From: CAJWKT01 sp964465375
Lineage (GTDB): Bacteria; Pseudomonadota; Gammaproteobacteria; Steroidobacterales; Rariloculaceae
Assembly (NCBI GenBank): GCA_964465375.1
Contig: CAYXIJ010000012.1
Coordinates: 1 to 64,000 of the forward strand
Length of the DNA stretch: 64,000 nucleotides
Reading direction: 5' to 3'
Shown: in pieces, positions 15,451 to 24,299 of the stretch
Layout of the letters: every line of letters begins with the position of its first letter
Numbering within the stretch: the stretch's first letter is position 1
Made by a program: the position numbers and the translations under genes
The notes under the pieces: generated by a model
What the model was told of the DNA's origin: nothing
Databases searched by the model: none
What the model saw: only the letters and a program-made list of their open reading frames with translations

Positions 15451-15684
15451 ATGGCTGCGGTTGGGCGAAACACACCGTGTCCGTGCGGTAGCGGAAAGAA
15501 ATATAAATTCTGCTGTGCCAGCAAACAGCAAAATACGCCGGTAAGAGCTCTTTTAATTCGGGCGGTTATTGGTTTGATGTTAGCAGGCGGCTTGGTGATT
15601 GCACTAACGTCGTTGAGCGATTTTAGCTCAGACCAGACTGGCTCGAGGAGGGTGTGGTCCGAAGAGCACGGGCACTGGCACTAA
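15451..15684 (+). CDS. SEC-C motif small membrane protein
   Basis: 77 residues from ATG 15451, preceded by GAGGGGGGCAGG. The N-terminus is a SEC-C zinc-binding motif, GRNTPCPCGSGKKYKFCC, as found at the C-terminus of SecA and in many small proteins. A single transmembrane helix follows (about residues 33-53, LLIRAVIGLMLAGGLVIALT), then a His/Trp-rich tail (EEHGHWH). The zinc motif would face the cytoplasm. Role unknown; it may dock to SecB or ribosomes as SecA's motif does, but this is inference. Only 24 bases separate it from the gamma-glutamyltransferase gene. Confidence 0.72.
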   Translation: MAAVGRNTPCPCGSGKKYKFCCASKQQNTPVRALLIRAVIGLMLAGGLVIALTSLSDFSSDQTGSRRVWSEEHGHWH

Positions 15685-15708
15685 TCCATAATCTAAAAGG
15701 GATAATCC

Positions 15709-17592
15709 GTGCAATTTCGAGAAGGATTTGGGTTGTTCACGGTACTGGTACTGGTTTTTGCAATCAGCGAATCGACTTTAGCTCAACGCACAACAAAACC
15801 CGCGCTTCATGGGAAACATTGGATTGCAATTACTGGTAAGCCGCTCGCAGCAACTGCGGGGGCAATGACTTTTACGCGAGGTGGAAATGCCGTAGATGCA
15901 GCTTGTGCAATGCTGGCTGCGACATCAACGATGTGGGATAGCCTAGCGTGGGGGGGTGAGACACAAGCCTTGATTTATAACCCAAATAGCCAACGGGTAA
16001 GGGGTATTAATGCGCTAGGTGTGGCCCCTACGGGGGCAAATCAGGAGTTTTTCAGAGATCAAGATTTAAGCTTTCCTCCAGAATTTGGCCCACTTGCGGC
16101 AGTGACGCCTGGGACACCCGGAGGTCTGATGGTGATGCTGGCTGAATTTGGGACTCTGAGTCTGCGCGAGGTCCTTGAGCCCGCGATGGAAATGGCTCGT
16201 GGCTATCCGATAGAGGAATCTGAGTCGAGAAACATCGAAAGGGAAAAAAAGATTATTCAGCAATGGACGGCCTCAAGACGCATTTTTCTGCCAAATTTTA
16301 ATCCTGATAATCCTGAGGCATGGTCAGCACCAATTCCGGGCGAAATTTTTCGACAACCTGAGCTTTTGGTCACGCTTGGAAAGCTGGTTGAGGCTGAGAG
16401 CCGGGCCTTAGGGGCGGGAAAAAATCGAAGGGAAGCTATTTTCGCTGCCTATGATCGTTTTTATCGAGGTGATATTGCTCGAGATCTTGTCCAGGCGGTG
16501 CAGGCTGAGGGCGGGTTACTTACTTTGCAAGATTTGGATCAATGGAAAGTATATATCGAAGACCCAGTTGTTACAGACTACAAGGGCACCAGGGTTTATA
16601 AGCTAGCTCAGTGGGTGCAAGGCCCTGTCATGCTGCAAGCGTTGAATATTCTTAAGAATGTGGACCTAAAATCTATGGGATACAACAGTGCCCAATATAT
16701 TCATACGCTATACCAGGTAATGAACTTGGCTTTTGCTGACCGTGATTTTTACTATGGGGATCCGTATTTCCCGCCTGTTGAGCCGATGGAGGGACTGCTC
16801 TCAAATCAGTATGCACTTGAGCGTTACAAGCAAATTAATTGGACCCGAAATGATCCCAATGTGATGCCCGGTGATCCTTATCCTTTTCAGGGAGAAGAAA
16901 ACCCATTCCTAGACCTGCTTGCGGGTTGGTCAACAGCGCAAGCGAATGCGGGAAAGTCTAGAGACGGCCCGACCAAGGCAGGCATGATGAGCCACGACGA
17001 AGCATTTGCTGCGGGAACCACCTCCATTCAGGCAGCAGATTCGGAAGGATGGGTGGTGTCAGTTACTCCTAGTGGGGGCTGGATTCCAGCGTTTATTGCC
17101 GGAAATACTGGAATTGGTTTATCTCAGCGTATGCAGAGCTTTGTACTGAAAGCCTCAATGAATCCATTTAATGTTGTCGCGGCTGGCAAGCGTCCACGAG
17201 CCACTCTTACACCGGGGATGGCTTTTCGTAATGGTCGGCCTTATTTGTCGTTTGCTGTTCAAGGCGGCGATACTCAGGATCAGAATCTGTTGCAGTTTTT
17301 TTTAAATGTGGCGGAGTTTGGCATGAGCGTACAGGAGGCGGTCGAGGCGGCCAATATTAATAGTTATCAAATGCGGAGCTCCTTTGGTGCCCATGAAAGT
17401 CAGCCGGGCCGTATAGTTGTACGTGAAGATGTACCTGAATGGATACGTTTTGAGCTTACTGAAATGGGCTATCTCGTGGAAACGGAATCCCTCACCTCAG
17501 GACCTATCACGGCAATTTTCTTTGACCACCGCCACGGTACTATGTGGGGTGGTGCAAGCGATTTCGGAGAGGACTATGGCATCGCGTGGTAA
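15709..17592 (+). CDS. Gamma-glutamyltransferase family protein, exported
   Basis: 627 residues starting at GTG 15709, with AAAGGGA upstream and a signal peptide of ~25 residues (ending TLAQ). The Ntn-hydrolase family is shown by GGNAVDAACAMLAATS, FGPLAAVTPGTPGGLMVMLAEFG, and the autoprocessing site AAGTTSIQAADSEGWVVS, where Thr437 should become the new N-terminal nucleophile after self-cleavage. The family cleaves gamma-glutamyl bonds (glutathione and related) in the periplasm; this member is diverged (the usual His after the TT pair is Ser), so it may be an acylase-type relative rather than a true glutathione hydrolase. Convergent with the following amidohydrolase. Confidence 0.85.
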   Translation: MQFREGFGLFTVLVLVFAISESTLAQRTTKPALHGKHWIAITGKPLAATAGAMTFTRGGNAVDAACAMLAATSTMWDSLAWGGETQALIYNPNSQRVRGINALGVAPTGANQEFFRDQDLSFPPEFGPLAAVTPGTPGGLMVMLAEFGTLSLREVLEPAMEMARGYPIEESESRNIEREKKIIQQWTASRRIFLPNFNPDNPEAWSAPIPGEIFRQPELLVTLGKLVEAESRALGAGKNRREAIFAAYDRFYRGDIARDLVQAVQAEGGLLTLQDLDQWKVYIEDPVVTDYKGTRVYKLAQWVQGPVMLQALNILKNVDLKSMGYNSAQYIHTLYQVMNLAFADRDFYYGDPYFPPVEPMEGLLSNQYALERYKQINWTRNDPNVMPGDPYPFQGEENPFLDLLAGWSTAQANAGKSRDGPTKAGMMSHDEAFAAGTTSIQAADSEGWVVSVTPSGGWIPAFIAGNTGIGLSQRMQSFVLKASMNPFNVVAAGKRPRATLTPGMAFRNGRPYLSFAVQGGDTQDQNLLQFFLNVAEFGMSVQEAVEAANINSYQMRSSFGAHESQPGRIVVREDVPEWIRFELTEMGYLVETESLTSGPITAIFFDHRHGTMWGGASDFGEDYGIAW

Positions 17593-17639
17593 ATCACGCA
17601 TTTAGGGCGCTGATATTGAGAGCTGTAGCAATAAGGCCT

Positions 17640-18917
17640 CTAGCGGTGATCCGCTACCACTTCCCCATTTTTTATAACTACTGAAATATTGAGTAGATCC
17701 GCAGTATTTTCCAGTGGATTGCCGTCTATAAGGACAATATCGGCGAGTTTGCCGGGTTCTAGGGTTCCAAGCTCATGAAGTCGACCGATTGAGGTAGCTG
17801 AATGTCGCGTCATGATGGTAACAATATCCTGAGCCGAAAAGACAAGCCGCAGGGGCCTTAGTTCATGAGCAAGAGAATCTTTCGGTAGGAACGTGGTGTC
17901 GCTGCCGTAGCCGTAGGTAATACCTGCTTCCCAAAGAAATCGTGCGTTAACTGGTCCTTGTCCGGCGCTCGAAAGCGTGTTCATCGGAAACGGCTCAAGA
18001 TCCCGAAAACGAGCAACATTGTCACTACCCGTCCTAGTTCTTATTCGCTGGTTTTCCGCGGCAAATGTTGGAACAAAAATGCCGAGGGTGGATATCATGG
18101 GGATTCCTGCTTCAGAGATTATTCGGGCAGAACTTTCGTCGAGTTGACCGATGATAGGTGTGTGCACGAGCACTGAAGTTTTAGCCTCAACAGCAGCGAG
18201 AGTATCTTGTACGGTTACCGCGTGCGTAATTGAAAGGATGCCGTGGCGCCTAGATTCTTCGGCAACGATTGAGAGGGCTCTTTTTTCAGGACCTTCGGGG
18301 GTAATAATGATCACAGTCTTGATGGCGTCTACTCCGGCGCTGGCTAGCGCCTTAACGGCATCGCGAGTTTCTTTTTCAGGAATCGGTATGCCGCGTTCCT
18401 GTGGGCGATAAGGTGGTCGTGATATATCAAGACGCGCAGGATCAACTCCGGGCAAGAAATGAAAAGGAGTTGCTGATAGAGGTACCCGACCGGCAACAAG
18501 TAGACGAGGCCCATTAATTTCATTTTCTTCCAGGCGCCGACGGAGCTCTAGTACTGTTTCAAGGGGATCTCCGGCAGACAAAACAGTAGTGAAACCGGCA
18601 TCTAAATATTCTGCCATTCGATCAGGGGCCTCTTCATTGAGCCAGTCGTTAGGATTCTCCGCCTGTATTACATGGCGATGGGCATCGATAAACCCAGGCA
18701 TTATTGTCATTCCCTCAGCATCTATTACCACTGGATCAGCAACATTTTGGGGGTCGGCAGACATAGAAATGATACGTCCGTTGCTTACAGTGATCGTTCC
18801 TTGTTCGATTGATCTACCGTTTCCATCAATGATCCGCCCATTTGTAATCATGAGATCCTGTGCGAGTAAATTTTTAGAGAGAGCTAGAAGGAGCCCGAGA
18901 ACGATATTTTTTTTCAT
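17640..18917 (-). CDS. Exported metal-dependent amidohydrolase (imidazolonepropionase-like)
   Basis: 425 residues with a signal peptide (MKKNIVLGLLLALSKNLLAQ) and an amidohydrolase-1 domain: an N-terminal beta sandwich (MITNGRIIDGNG), the metal motif MPGFIDAHRH, DAGFTTVLSAGD, a Lys (DAIKTVII) that may be carboxylated, His ligands in ITHAVTVQD and VLVHTPI, the catalytic Asp in YGYGSDTTFL, and the closing LGTLEPGKLADIVLIDGNP. Family members hydrolyse cyclic amides, ureido compounds or dipeptides (prolidase-like Sgx/Cc2672 type). Periplasmic location follows from the signal. Substrate not readable. It is leftward, ending 47 bases from the gamma-glutamyltransferase stop. Confidence 0.85.
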   Translation of the reverse strand: MKKNIVLGLLLALSKNLLAQDLMITNGRIIDGNGRSIEQGTITVSNGRIISMSADPQNVADPVVIDAEGMTIMPGFIDAHRHVIQAENPNDWLNEEAPDRMAEYLDAGFTTVLSAGDPLETVLELRRRLEENEINGPRLLVAGRVPLSATPFHFLPGVDPARLDISRPPYRPQERGIPIPEKETRDAVKALASAGVDAIKTVIIITPEGPEKRALSIVAEESRRHGILSITHAVTVQDTLAAVEAKTSVLVHTPIIGQLDESSARIISEAGIPMISTLGIFVPTFAAENQRIRTRTGSDNVARFRDLEPFPMNTLSSAGQGPVNARFLWEAGITYGYGSDTTFLPKDSLAHELRPLRLVFSAQDIVTIMTRHSATSIGRLHELGTLEPGKLADIVLIDGNPLENTADLLNISVVIKNGEVVADHR

Positions 18918-19097
18918 TGTTTCGTGCCTTTAAAAAATGCCTTTGATGGTGGTGTTATTTTTTTAAGATTTTGCCCGAGCAGCCAAGTCTAATTTTCTGC
19001 AAAACAGGATCTGGACAGCAAGTTAAAGCAAATTTCTTGGTGTAAGTCAGAATTACGATGAGTTTTTAGCCTTTAAAATATTTTAAACACCAGATTC

Positions 19098-19126
19098 TAT
19101 GCCAAGGGACTAGTTTTCGGTACAAT
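19098..19126 (+). promoter_or_regulatory. Candidate sigma70 promoter upstream of rimP operon
   Basis: TACAAT at 19121-19126 matches the -10 consensus at five of six positions, followed by AG and a G/C-rich start region. At the expected distance upstream (19098-19103) the hexamer TATGCC is a weak -35. A transcript starting near 19133 would pass both hairpins before rimP. Judged from sequence alone. Confidence 0.35.
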
Positions 19127-19230
19127 AGACCCCGATTCTCGTGACTTTTTAGCAAAAGAATATCTGATCTTATTTTATATTTATCAGTATTTTAAAGGTT
19201 AAATCTGTATAAGAGGATTAGGTATAAAAT

Positions 19231-19249
19231 GCCCCGTATGGGGCTTTTT
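19231..19249 (+). terminator. Intrinsic terminator-like hairpin in rimP leader (first)
   Basis: GCCCC (19231-19235) pairs with GGGGC (19240-19244) across a GTAT loop and is followed at once by TTTTTA. A-rich sequence precedes it. Placed ~100 bases before rimP, it would end transcripts from the upstream promoter unless antiterminated, releasing a short RNA of about 115 nt. Confidence 0.55.
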
Positions 19250-19300
19250 ATTGGGGCTGTGCGTGGCACCGTACGGACTTAGAGGGAGAGCATAGAGTAG

Positions 19301-19325
19301 AAAATGGGCCAATGGCCCATTTTTT
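19301..19325 (+). terminator. Strong intrinsic terminator-like hairpin immediately before rimP (second)
   Basis: ATGGGCC (19304-19310) pairs perfectly with GGCCCAT (19314-19320) around an AAT loop; flanking AAA (19301-19303) and TTT (19321-19323) extend the stem to ten pairs, and the T-run continues to 19325. It ends only 17 bases before the rimP start. In gammaproteobacteria a terminator in this position is common and is partly read through, making expression of rimP-nusA-infB sensitive to termination factors including NusA itself. Confidence 0.65.
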
Positions 19326-19341
19326 GTTCTGGTGATTAACA

Positions 19342-19803
19342 ATGTTAGGCCTGATGGTTGATAAAAGTGGTTTGATTAGCTTATTGGAGCCCGTAGTTAC
19401 TGCGTTGGGCTACGAGCTAATCGATCTAGATGTCCACACCGGAGGGCACAGAACGATTCGGGTGTATATAGATAGAGAGCACGGGATAGGACTTTCAGAT
19501 TGTGAATTTTTGAGTCATCAGCTGAGCGCTTTTCTTGATGTTGAGGAGCCATTTTCCGGGAGCTATACCTTAGAGATTTCCTCGCCAGGAATTGACCGCA
19601 AACTGAGAACTTTAGAGCATTTTCGGCAATTTGAGGGGCAGGAGGTAAGGATTGAGCTAAACAGGACGCAAGATGGACATAAGCGCTTTAAAGGAGCGCT
19701 TATTGGGGTGAAAGGGGAGCAGATTCTACTAGAGCTAGACGGAGATCCTGTTAGCCTGCATCTGTCAGATATTCATACCGCACGTTTAGTGCCACAATTT
19801 TAA
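19342..19803 (+). CDS. rimP: Ribosome maturation factor RimP
   Basis: 153 residues, the normal size. RimP helps assemble the 30S subunit by acting on the S12 region. Signatures are LEPVVTALGYELIDLDV in the N-terminal alpha-beta domain, RTIRVYIDREHGIGLSDCEFLS, and YTLEISSPGIDRKLRTLEHFRQFEGQEV, the hallmark SSPG-dR-L block linking to the C-terminal Sm-like barrel (FKGALIGVKGEQILLEL). ATG 19342 is used; ATG 19354 is a possible internal alternative. First gene of the rimP-nusA-infB-rbfA-truB operon, behind two terminator-like hairpins. Confidence 0.95.
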   Translation: MLGLMVDKSGLISLLEPVVTALGYELIDLDVHTGGHRTIRVYIDREHGIGLSDCEFLSHQLSAFLDVEEPFSGSYTLEISSPGIDRKLRTLEHFRQFEGQEVRIELNRTQDGHKRFKGALIGVKGEQILLELDGDPVSLHLSDIHTARLVPQF

Positions 19804-19831
19804 CGTAATTTAAGGTACAAATTTAGTAAAG

Positions 19832-21346
19832 ATGAGCAGAGAAATATTAATGGTTGTCGACGCCGTTTCAAACGAGAAGGGGGTCGAAAAAGAAGTGATT
19901 TTTGAGGCTATTGAAGCGGCGTTGGCTTCAGCGGCAAAAAAGCGTTCCGGCGAGGATATCGATGTAAGGGTTTCGATTGATCGAGCGACGGGCGAATATG
20001 ACACATTTCGTCGTTGGGCAGTTTTTGCTAATGAGTCAGATGAGCTAGAGGAGCCCGCACACGAACTGCGCTTAGAGGATGCAGTTGACGTAGATGCTTC
20101 AGCTGAGCCAGGTGGTTTTGTGGAAGAGCCTATGGATTCCGTAGGCTTTGGTCGGATAGAAGCGCAGGCCGCCAAGCAAGTAATTGTGCAGAAAGTCCGC
20201 GAAGCCGAGCGTGAGCAGGTAGTTGAGGAGTATGAGGGACGTGAGGGCGAACTTGTTAGCGGAATCGTTAAGCGAGTCGATCGAAGTGGTACCTATGTTG
20301 ATTTGGGGGGTAACGCTGAGGGCTTTGTTAGGCGCGAGGATCTTATTCCTCGGGAGCCAGTTAAGCCTCAGGATCGAGTTAAAGGGCTTTTGAGGGAAGT
20401 CAGCACCGAATTAAGGGGGCCCCAGCTTTTTTTGACTCGTAGTGCGCCAGATTTTTTGATTGAGCTTTTCAAACTTGAGGTGCCTGAGGTAGGTCAGGGC
20501 CTTATCGAAATTTTGGGTGCAGCTAGAGACCCAGGCCTGCGAGCAAAAATTGCGGTAAAAAGTAATGATAAGCGCATTGATCCAGTGGGGGCTTGTGTTG
20601 GTATGCGCGGTTCGCGGGTACAAGCCGTTTCTAACGAGTTAGCTGGCGAGCGTGTTGATATTATTTTGCACGATGAGAATCCAGCTCAATTTGTAATTAA
20701 TGCTATGTCTCCAGCCGATGTGATATCGATTGTTGTAGATGAAGAAAGCCACAGTATGGATCTTGCGGTTGATGAAGAGAAACTTTCGCAGGCTATTGGG
20801 CGGGGAGGTCAGAATATTAGATTGGCCAGCGAGCTGACTGGCTGGGAACTAAATGTTATGACTGAATCTGATGCGGAGGAGAAAAATGAGCAGGAATCTC
20901 GGGAGATGTCGCGGGTATTCATGGAGGAGCTTGATGTCGATGAGGACGTAGCCGTGATTCTAGTGCAGGAAGGTTTTTCTTCCCTTGAAGAAATTGCATA
21001 TGTACCAGAGAAGGAACTTTTAGCTATTCAGGAGTTTAATGAAGATATTGTAAACGAGTTGAGGGCCCGGGCTCGAGATGTATTAATCACAAAGGCAATA
21101 GTTAGCGAAGAGGTTATTGATCAGTCAGAGCCAGCAGCCGATCTACTTGCTCTTGAGGGGATGGATAAAGAGCTTGCTTTCGAGCTAGCTAGTCGGGGGA
21201 TTGTGACTCGCGAGGATTTAGCTGAGCAGGCAGTTGACGACCTAGGAGACATAGAAACTTTAGATCCAGAAAGAGCGGCCACTCTGATCATGACTGCAAG
21301 GGCTCACTGGTTTGAGGACACTGATGAAGAGGAGACTCAGGAGTAA
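19832..21346 (+). CDS. nusA: Transcription termination/antitermination factor NusA
   Basis: 504 residues, close to E. coli NusA (495). Order of domains: N-terminal RNA-polymerase-binding domain (MSREILMVVDAVSNEKGV...), S1 domain (~residues 135-200; GELVSGIVKRVDRSGTYVDL), KH1/KH2 RNA-binding domains (RIDPVGACVGMRGSRVQAVS; SQAIGRGGQNIRLASELTGW), and two C-terminal acidic helix-hairpin repeats (FSSLEEIAYVP; GMDKELAFELASRGI) typical of gammaproteobacteria. It modulates pausing, termination and rRNA antitermination. It lies 28 bases after rimP and 3 bases before infB. It could autoregulate the operon through the leader hairpins. Confidence 0.97.
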   Translation: MSREILMVVDAVSNEKGVEKEVIFEAIEAALASAAKKRSGEDIDVRVSIDRATGEYDTFRRWAVFANESDELEEPAHELRLEDAVDVDASAEPGGFVEEPMDSVGFGRIEAQAAKQVIVQKVREAEREQVVEEYEGREGELVSGIVKRVDRSGTYVDLGGNAEGFVRREDLIPREPVKPQDRVKGLLREVSTELRGPQLFLTRSAPDFLIELFKLEVPEVGQGLIEILGAARDPGLRAKIAVKSNDKRIDPVGACVGMRGSRVQAVSNELAGERVDIILHDENPAQFVINAMSPADVISIVVDEESHSMDLAVDEEKLSQAIGRGGQNIRLASELTGWELNVMTESDAEEKNEQESREMSRVFMEELDVDEDVAVILVQEGFSSLEEIAYVPEKELLAIQEFNEDIVNELRARARDVLITKAIVSEEVIDQSEPAADLLALEGMDKELAFELASRGIVTREDLAEQAVDDLGDIETLDPERAATLIMTARAHWFEDTDEEETQE

Positions 21347-21349
21347 CTT

Positions 21350-23902
21350 ATGCCAGAGATAAAAGTCACCGAGTTTGCGGACATTTTGAAGGTGCCTATT
21401 GAGCGGTTACTAGACCAGCTGAAGGAGGCGGGTATTGAGGTGTCTAGCAGCGATGACACTATTAGCGAGGACGCGAAACTTGAACTCTTGACGCATCTTC
21501 GCAAGTCTCACGGTCGCAAGGATCCTGGGGCAGCTTCTCCTGGGAAAATAACCCTTAACCGCAAATCCCAGAGCGAGATAAGGTTGGCCAGTGGTAAGGG
21601 GCAAGCGCGCACGGTAAGCGTGGAGGTAAGAAGTAAGCGAACTTACATAAAGCGGAATATTCTTGAGGAGCAGGCGCGCGAACAACAGGAGGTATTGGAT
21701 CAAGAGCTGCGTTTAAAGGAAGAAGCGCAAGCTGAGTTGGAGAGGGCTGCCAAGGCACAGGTAGAGCAGGAAGAAAAGCAGAAGGAAGACGAGAAACAGC
21801 GCAAAGAAGCAGAGGCCAAGGAGAGGGAAAAGGAAGCTAAGCTCCAAGAGGAAAAAGTTAATCAGCGCAAAGCAGCCCAGGAAGGGGCCCGTCGTGAGGC
21901 CGAAGAAAAAAGGCGGATTGCTGAAGAAGAAGCGAAAGAAAAAGCCGGTCAGCGACGCTTGGAAAAGGAAAGACAGAGGCGCCAACGGGGGGGCGGTGTC
22001 AATGACCTTGCTAGTCCAGATCGGACGTTGCATGTTGCTGAGGGCGCTAGCGCTCGGCGTCGGAAGCGTCGACCCCGTCGGCGTACAGCTCACGTTAGTG
22101 TAGATGCCCAGCACGGGTTTGAGCGACCCACTGAACCTGTGGTACGGGAGGTAGAGGTCCCAGAAACCATTGCAGTGAGTGAAATTGCTCAACGTATGGC
22201 TGTCAAAGCTAACGATGTGATTAAAGTTCTTATGGAAATGGGAATGATGGTCACTATCAATAAAGTAATTGATCAGGATACTGCAGTGCTAGTGGTGGAA
22301 GAAATGGGTCATACCGCAAAACCACTTAAAGACGAGGGGATCGAGGCACAACTCCTTGAGTCTCACGACAAAGGGACTGACGAGGCTGATTTTGAAACTC
22401 GCGCTCCGGTTGTGACGGTTATGGGTCATGTAGATCATGGAAAGACTTCATTGCTTGATTGCATTAGGCGAACCCAGGTTGCTGCGAATGAGGCGGGAGG
22501 AATAACCCAACACATAGGGGCATATAGTGTTAAGACGGAAAGGGGACCTATCACGTTTCTTGATACCCCCGGTCACGCTGCTTTTACGGCAATGCGCGCC
22601 AGAGGTGCGCAAGTCACTGATGTAGTGGTACTAGTGGTAGCAGCTGACGACGGTGTGATGCCGCAGACCATAGAAGCTATACAGCACGCAAAGGCAGCAG
22701 AAGTTCCGCTCGTTGTTGCCGTCAATAAAGTTGACCTTGAATCTGCCGATCTTGATCGAGTCCGCAATGAGCTTTCGCAGCATGAAGTCATTCCAGAGGA
22801 ATGGGGCGGGGAAAATCTTTTTGTGAATGTTTCTGCTAAGTCAGGCGAGGGGGTGGATAAGTTGCTTGAGGCTATTCTTCTTCAAGCTGAGGTGCTTGAT
22901 CTTAAGGCAACCAGCAAGGGTCCTGCGGCTGGCGTTGTTTTGGAGTCCAGCTTAGAACGGGGCCGCGGCGCAGTAGCAACAGTGTTAGTGAGCAAGGGAT
23001 CTTTGCAGCTAGGAGATATTCTATTGGCCGGGCAGGAATATGGCCGGATTCGAGCAATGATCGACGAAGGTGGCGGCACTATAGAAAAAGCTGGGCCATC
23101 AAGGCCCGTTGCAGTACTTGGTTTATCAGGGTTACCAGCGGCGGGTGATGAAATATTGGTTGTAACCGATGAGCGTAAGGCGCGCGAGGTAGCCGAGTTT
23201 CGTCATGTTAAAGAGCGTGATATTAAGTTAGCCCGGCAGTTATCGGCTAGCCCTGAGGATGTTTTCAGTCAAATGGAAGGGGAGCTTGCCAAGAGTTTGC
23301 CGATTGTCATAAAAGCAGATGTTCATGGTAGTTCCGAGGCCCTTAAAGATGCACTTGTAAATCTCTCCACTGAGGAAGTTGGAGTAGTAGCGGTTGTCAG
23401 CGGTGTTGGAGGTATAACAGAATCTGATATTCAATTAGCCGCTGCTTCAAATGCTGTGGTTATCGGTTTCAATGTGCGCGCCGACGGAGCTGCTCGTAAG
23501 GCAATCAAGGAGACAGGTGTCGATGTTCGGTATTACAGTATTGTTTATGAAGCTATTGATGATGTTAAGGGAGCAGTTAATGGATTATTGGCCCCAGAGA
23601 TCCGCGAAGAAATTCTTGGGCTTGCAGAGGTTCGAGACGTATTTCGCTCCCCGAACCTTGGAAAAGTAGCCGGTTGCATGGTGATGGATGGCTTTGTAAA
23701 GCGTAGCAGCCCAATTCGTGTTTTGAGGGACAATGTAGTTATTTATGAGGGCGAACTTGAGTCGCTGCGCCGCTTTAAAGATGATGTGACAGATGTCCGC
23801 GCTGGAACCGAATGCGGTATCGGTGTAAAAAATTACAATGATGTGAAAGTTGGCGACCAGATTGAATGCTATGAGCGAAAAGAAATCGCCAAAACTATCT
23901 GA
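21350..23902 (+). CDS. infB: Translation initiation factor IF-2
   Basis: 850 residues. N-terminal IF2_N domain (VTEFADILKVPIERLLDQL), a long charged Lys/Glu/Arg/Gln-rich linker (about residues 105-215, likely a highly charged helix), a second IF2_N-like part (VSEIAQRMAVKANDVIKVLMEMG), then the GTPase: G1 GHVDHGKTSL at ~358, G2 GGITQHIGAY, G3 DTPGHAAF, G4 NKVD, G5 SAKSGEGVD, followed by domains II-IV ending with the fMet-tRNA-binding barrel (RAGTECGIGVKNYNDVKVGD). It recruits initiator tRNA and joins subunits. Its TGA overlaps the ATG of rbfA. Confidence 0.97.
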   Translation: MPEIKVTEFADILKVPIERLLDQLKEAGIEVSSSDDTISEDAKLELLTHLRKSHGRKDPGAASPGKITLNRKSQSEIRLASGKGQARTVSVEVRSKRTYIKRNILEEQAREQQEVLDQELRLKEEAQAELERAAKAQVEQEEKQKEDEKQRKEAEAKEREKEAKLQEEKVNQRKAAQEGARREAEEKRRIAEEEAKEKAGQRRLEKERQRRQRGGGVNDLASPDRTLHVAEGASARRRKRRPRRRTAHVSVDAQHGFERPTEPVVREVEVPETIAVSEIAQRMAVKANDVIKVLMEMGMMVTINKVIDQDTAVLVVEEMGHTAKPLKDEGIEAQLLESHDKGTDEADFETRAPVVTVMGHVDHGKTSLLDCIRRTQVAANEAGGITQHIGAYSVKTERGPITFLDTPGHAAFTAMRARGAQVTDVVVLVVAADDGVMPQTIEAIQHAKAAEVPLVVAVNKVDLESADLDRVRNELSQHEVIPEEWGGENLFVNVSAKSGEGVDKLLEAILLQAEVLDLKATSKGPAAGVVLESSLERGRGAVATVLVSKGSLQLGDILLAGQEYGRIRAMIDEGGGTIEKAGPSRPVAVLGLSGLPAAGDEILVVTDERKAREVAEFRHVKERDIKLARQLSASPEDVFSQMEGELAKSLPIVIKADVHGSSEALKDALVNLSTEEVGVVAVVSGVGGITESDIQLAAASNAVVIGFNVRADGAARKAIKETGVDVRYYSIVYEAIDDVKGAVNGLLAPEIREEILGLAEVRDVFRSPNLGKVAGCMVMDGFVKRSSPIRVLRDNVVIYEGELESLRRFKDDVTDVRAGTECGIGVKNYNDVKVGDQIECYERKEIAKTI

Positions 23903-24276
23903 TGCCCCGTGAGTATCCCAGGAAGCTGCGCGTAGAATCCCAGCTCAAGCGAATCTTGAACGACCTTCTCCGTGACTCAGTGAAAGATCCGCGCCTAAAG
24001 GGAATTCGAGTTACGGCAATTAATCTTAGTAATGATTTAGGTGTCGCAAAGATTTTTTTTAGTACTTTTAAGCCGGATGAAAGCCCTGTTCCAGCAGAAG
24101 CTGCTCTAGTTAAGGCAGCTGGTTTTTTACGTACACGCGCCGGTGAAGTTTTGCGCATACACCGTGTACCAGAACTAAGATTTCATCACGACGATAGCGC
24201 AAAACTTGGGTTAAAAATTACCAGGCTTATCGAGGAAGCTTCCCTTAAGCAGGAACCAGGCGTTCCTCCTGAATAA
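23902..24276 (+). CDS. rbfA: Ribosome-binding factor A
   Basis: 124 residues with the KH-like RbfA fold: SQLKRILNDLLRDSVKDPRL near the N-terminus, VTAINLSNDLGVAKIFFSTF, and RTRAGEVLRIHRVPELRFHHDDS, the conserved C-terminal 'L.lr..PeL.F..D.s' block. It binds the 30S subunit and assists 16S rRNA maturation and cold adaptation. The start ATG shares a base with the infB stop (TGATG), so translation is coupled. Confidence 0.96.
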   Translation: MPREYPRKLRVESQLKRILNDLLRDSVKDPRLKGIRVTAINLSNDLGVAKIFFSTFKPDESPVPAEAALVKAAGFLRTRAGEVLRIHRVPELRFHHDDSAKLGLKITRLIEEASLKQEPGVPPE

Positions 24277-24299
24277 TATTAAGATCAAGGGAGCTACAA

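Larger units (their letters stand above)
18918..19341. other. Intergenic leader region of the rimP-nusA-infB operon
   Basis: A 424-base stretch without a protein gene. It holds the divergent start region of the leftward amidohydrolase, an AT-rich centre, a TACAAT -10-like element, and two intrinsic-terminator-like hairpins ahead of rimP, listed separately. Many gammaproteobacteria have a tRNA gene directly upstream of rimP; I looked for an acceptor stem, T-loop (GGTTCGAATCC-like) and anticodon arm on both strands and found none. Confidence 0.6.

Noticed and set aside
19098..19341. Possible tRNA gene upstream of rimP
   Set aside because: This position often holds a tRNA in gammaproteobacteria, but no acceptor-stem pairing, T-loop or anticodon arm could be found; the GC-rich parts form terminator hairpins instead.
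21713..22192. Phe/Leu-rich 159-codon frame opposite infB that looks like a membrane protein
   Set aside because: It is the complement of the Lys/Glu-rich IF-2 linker (AAG/GAA codons read backwards give CTT/TTC); an artefact.
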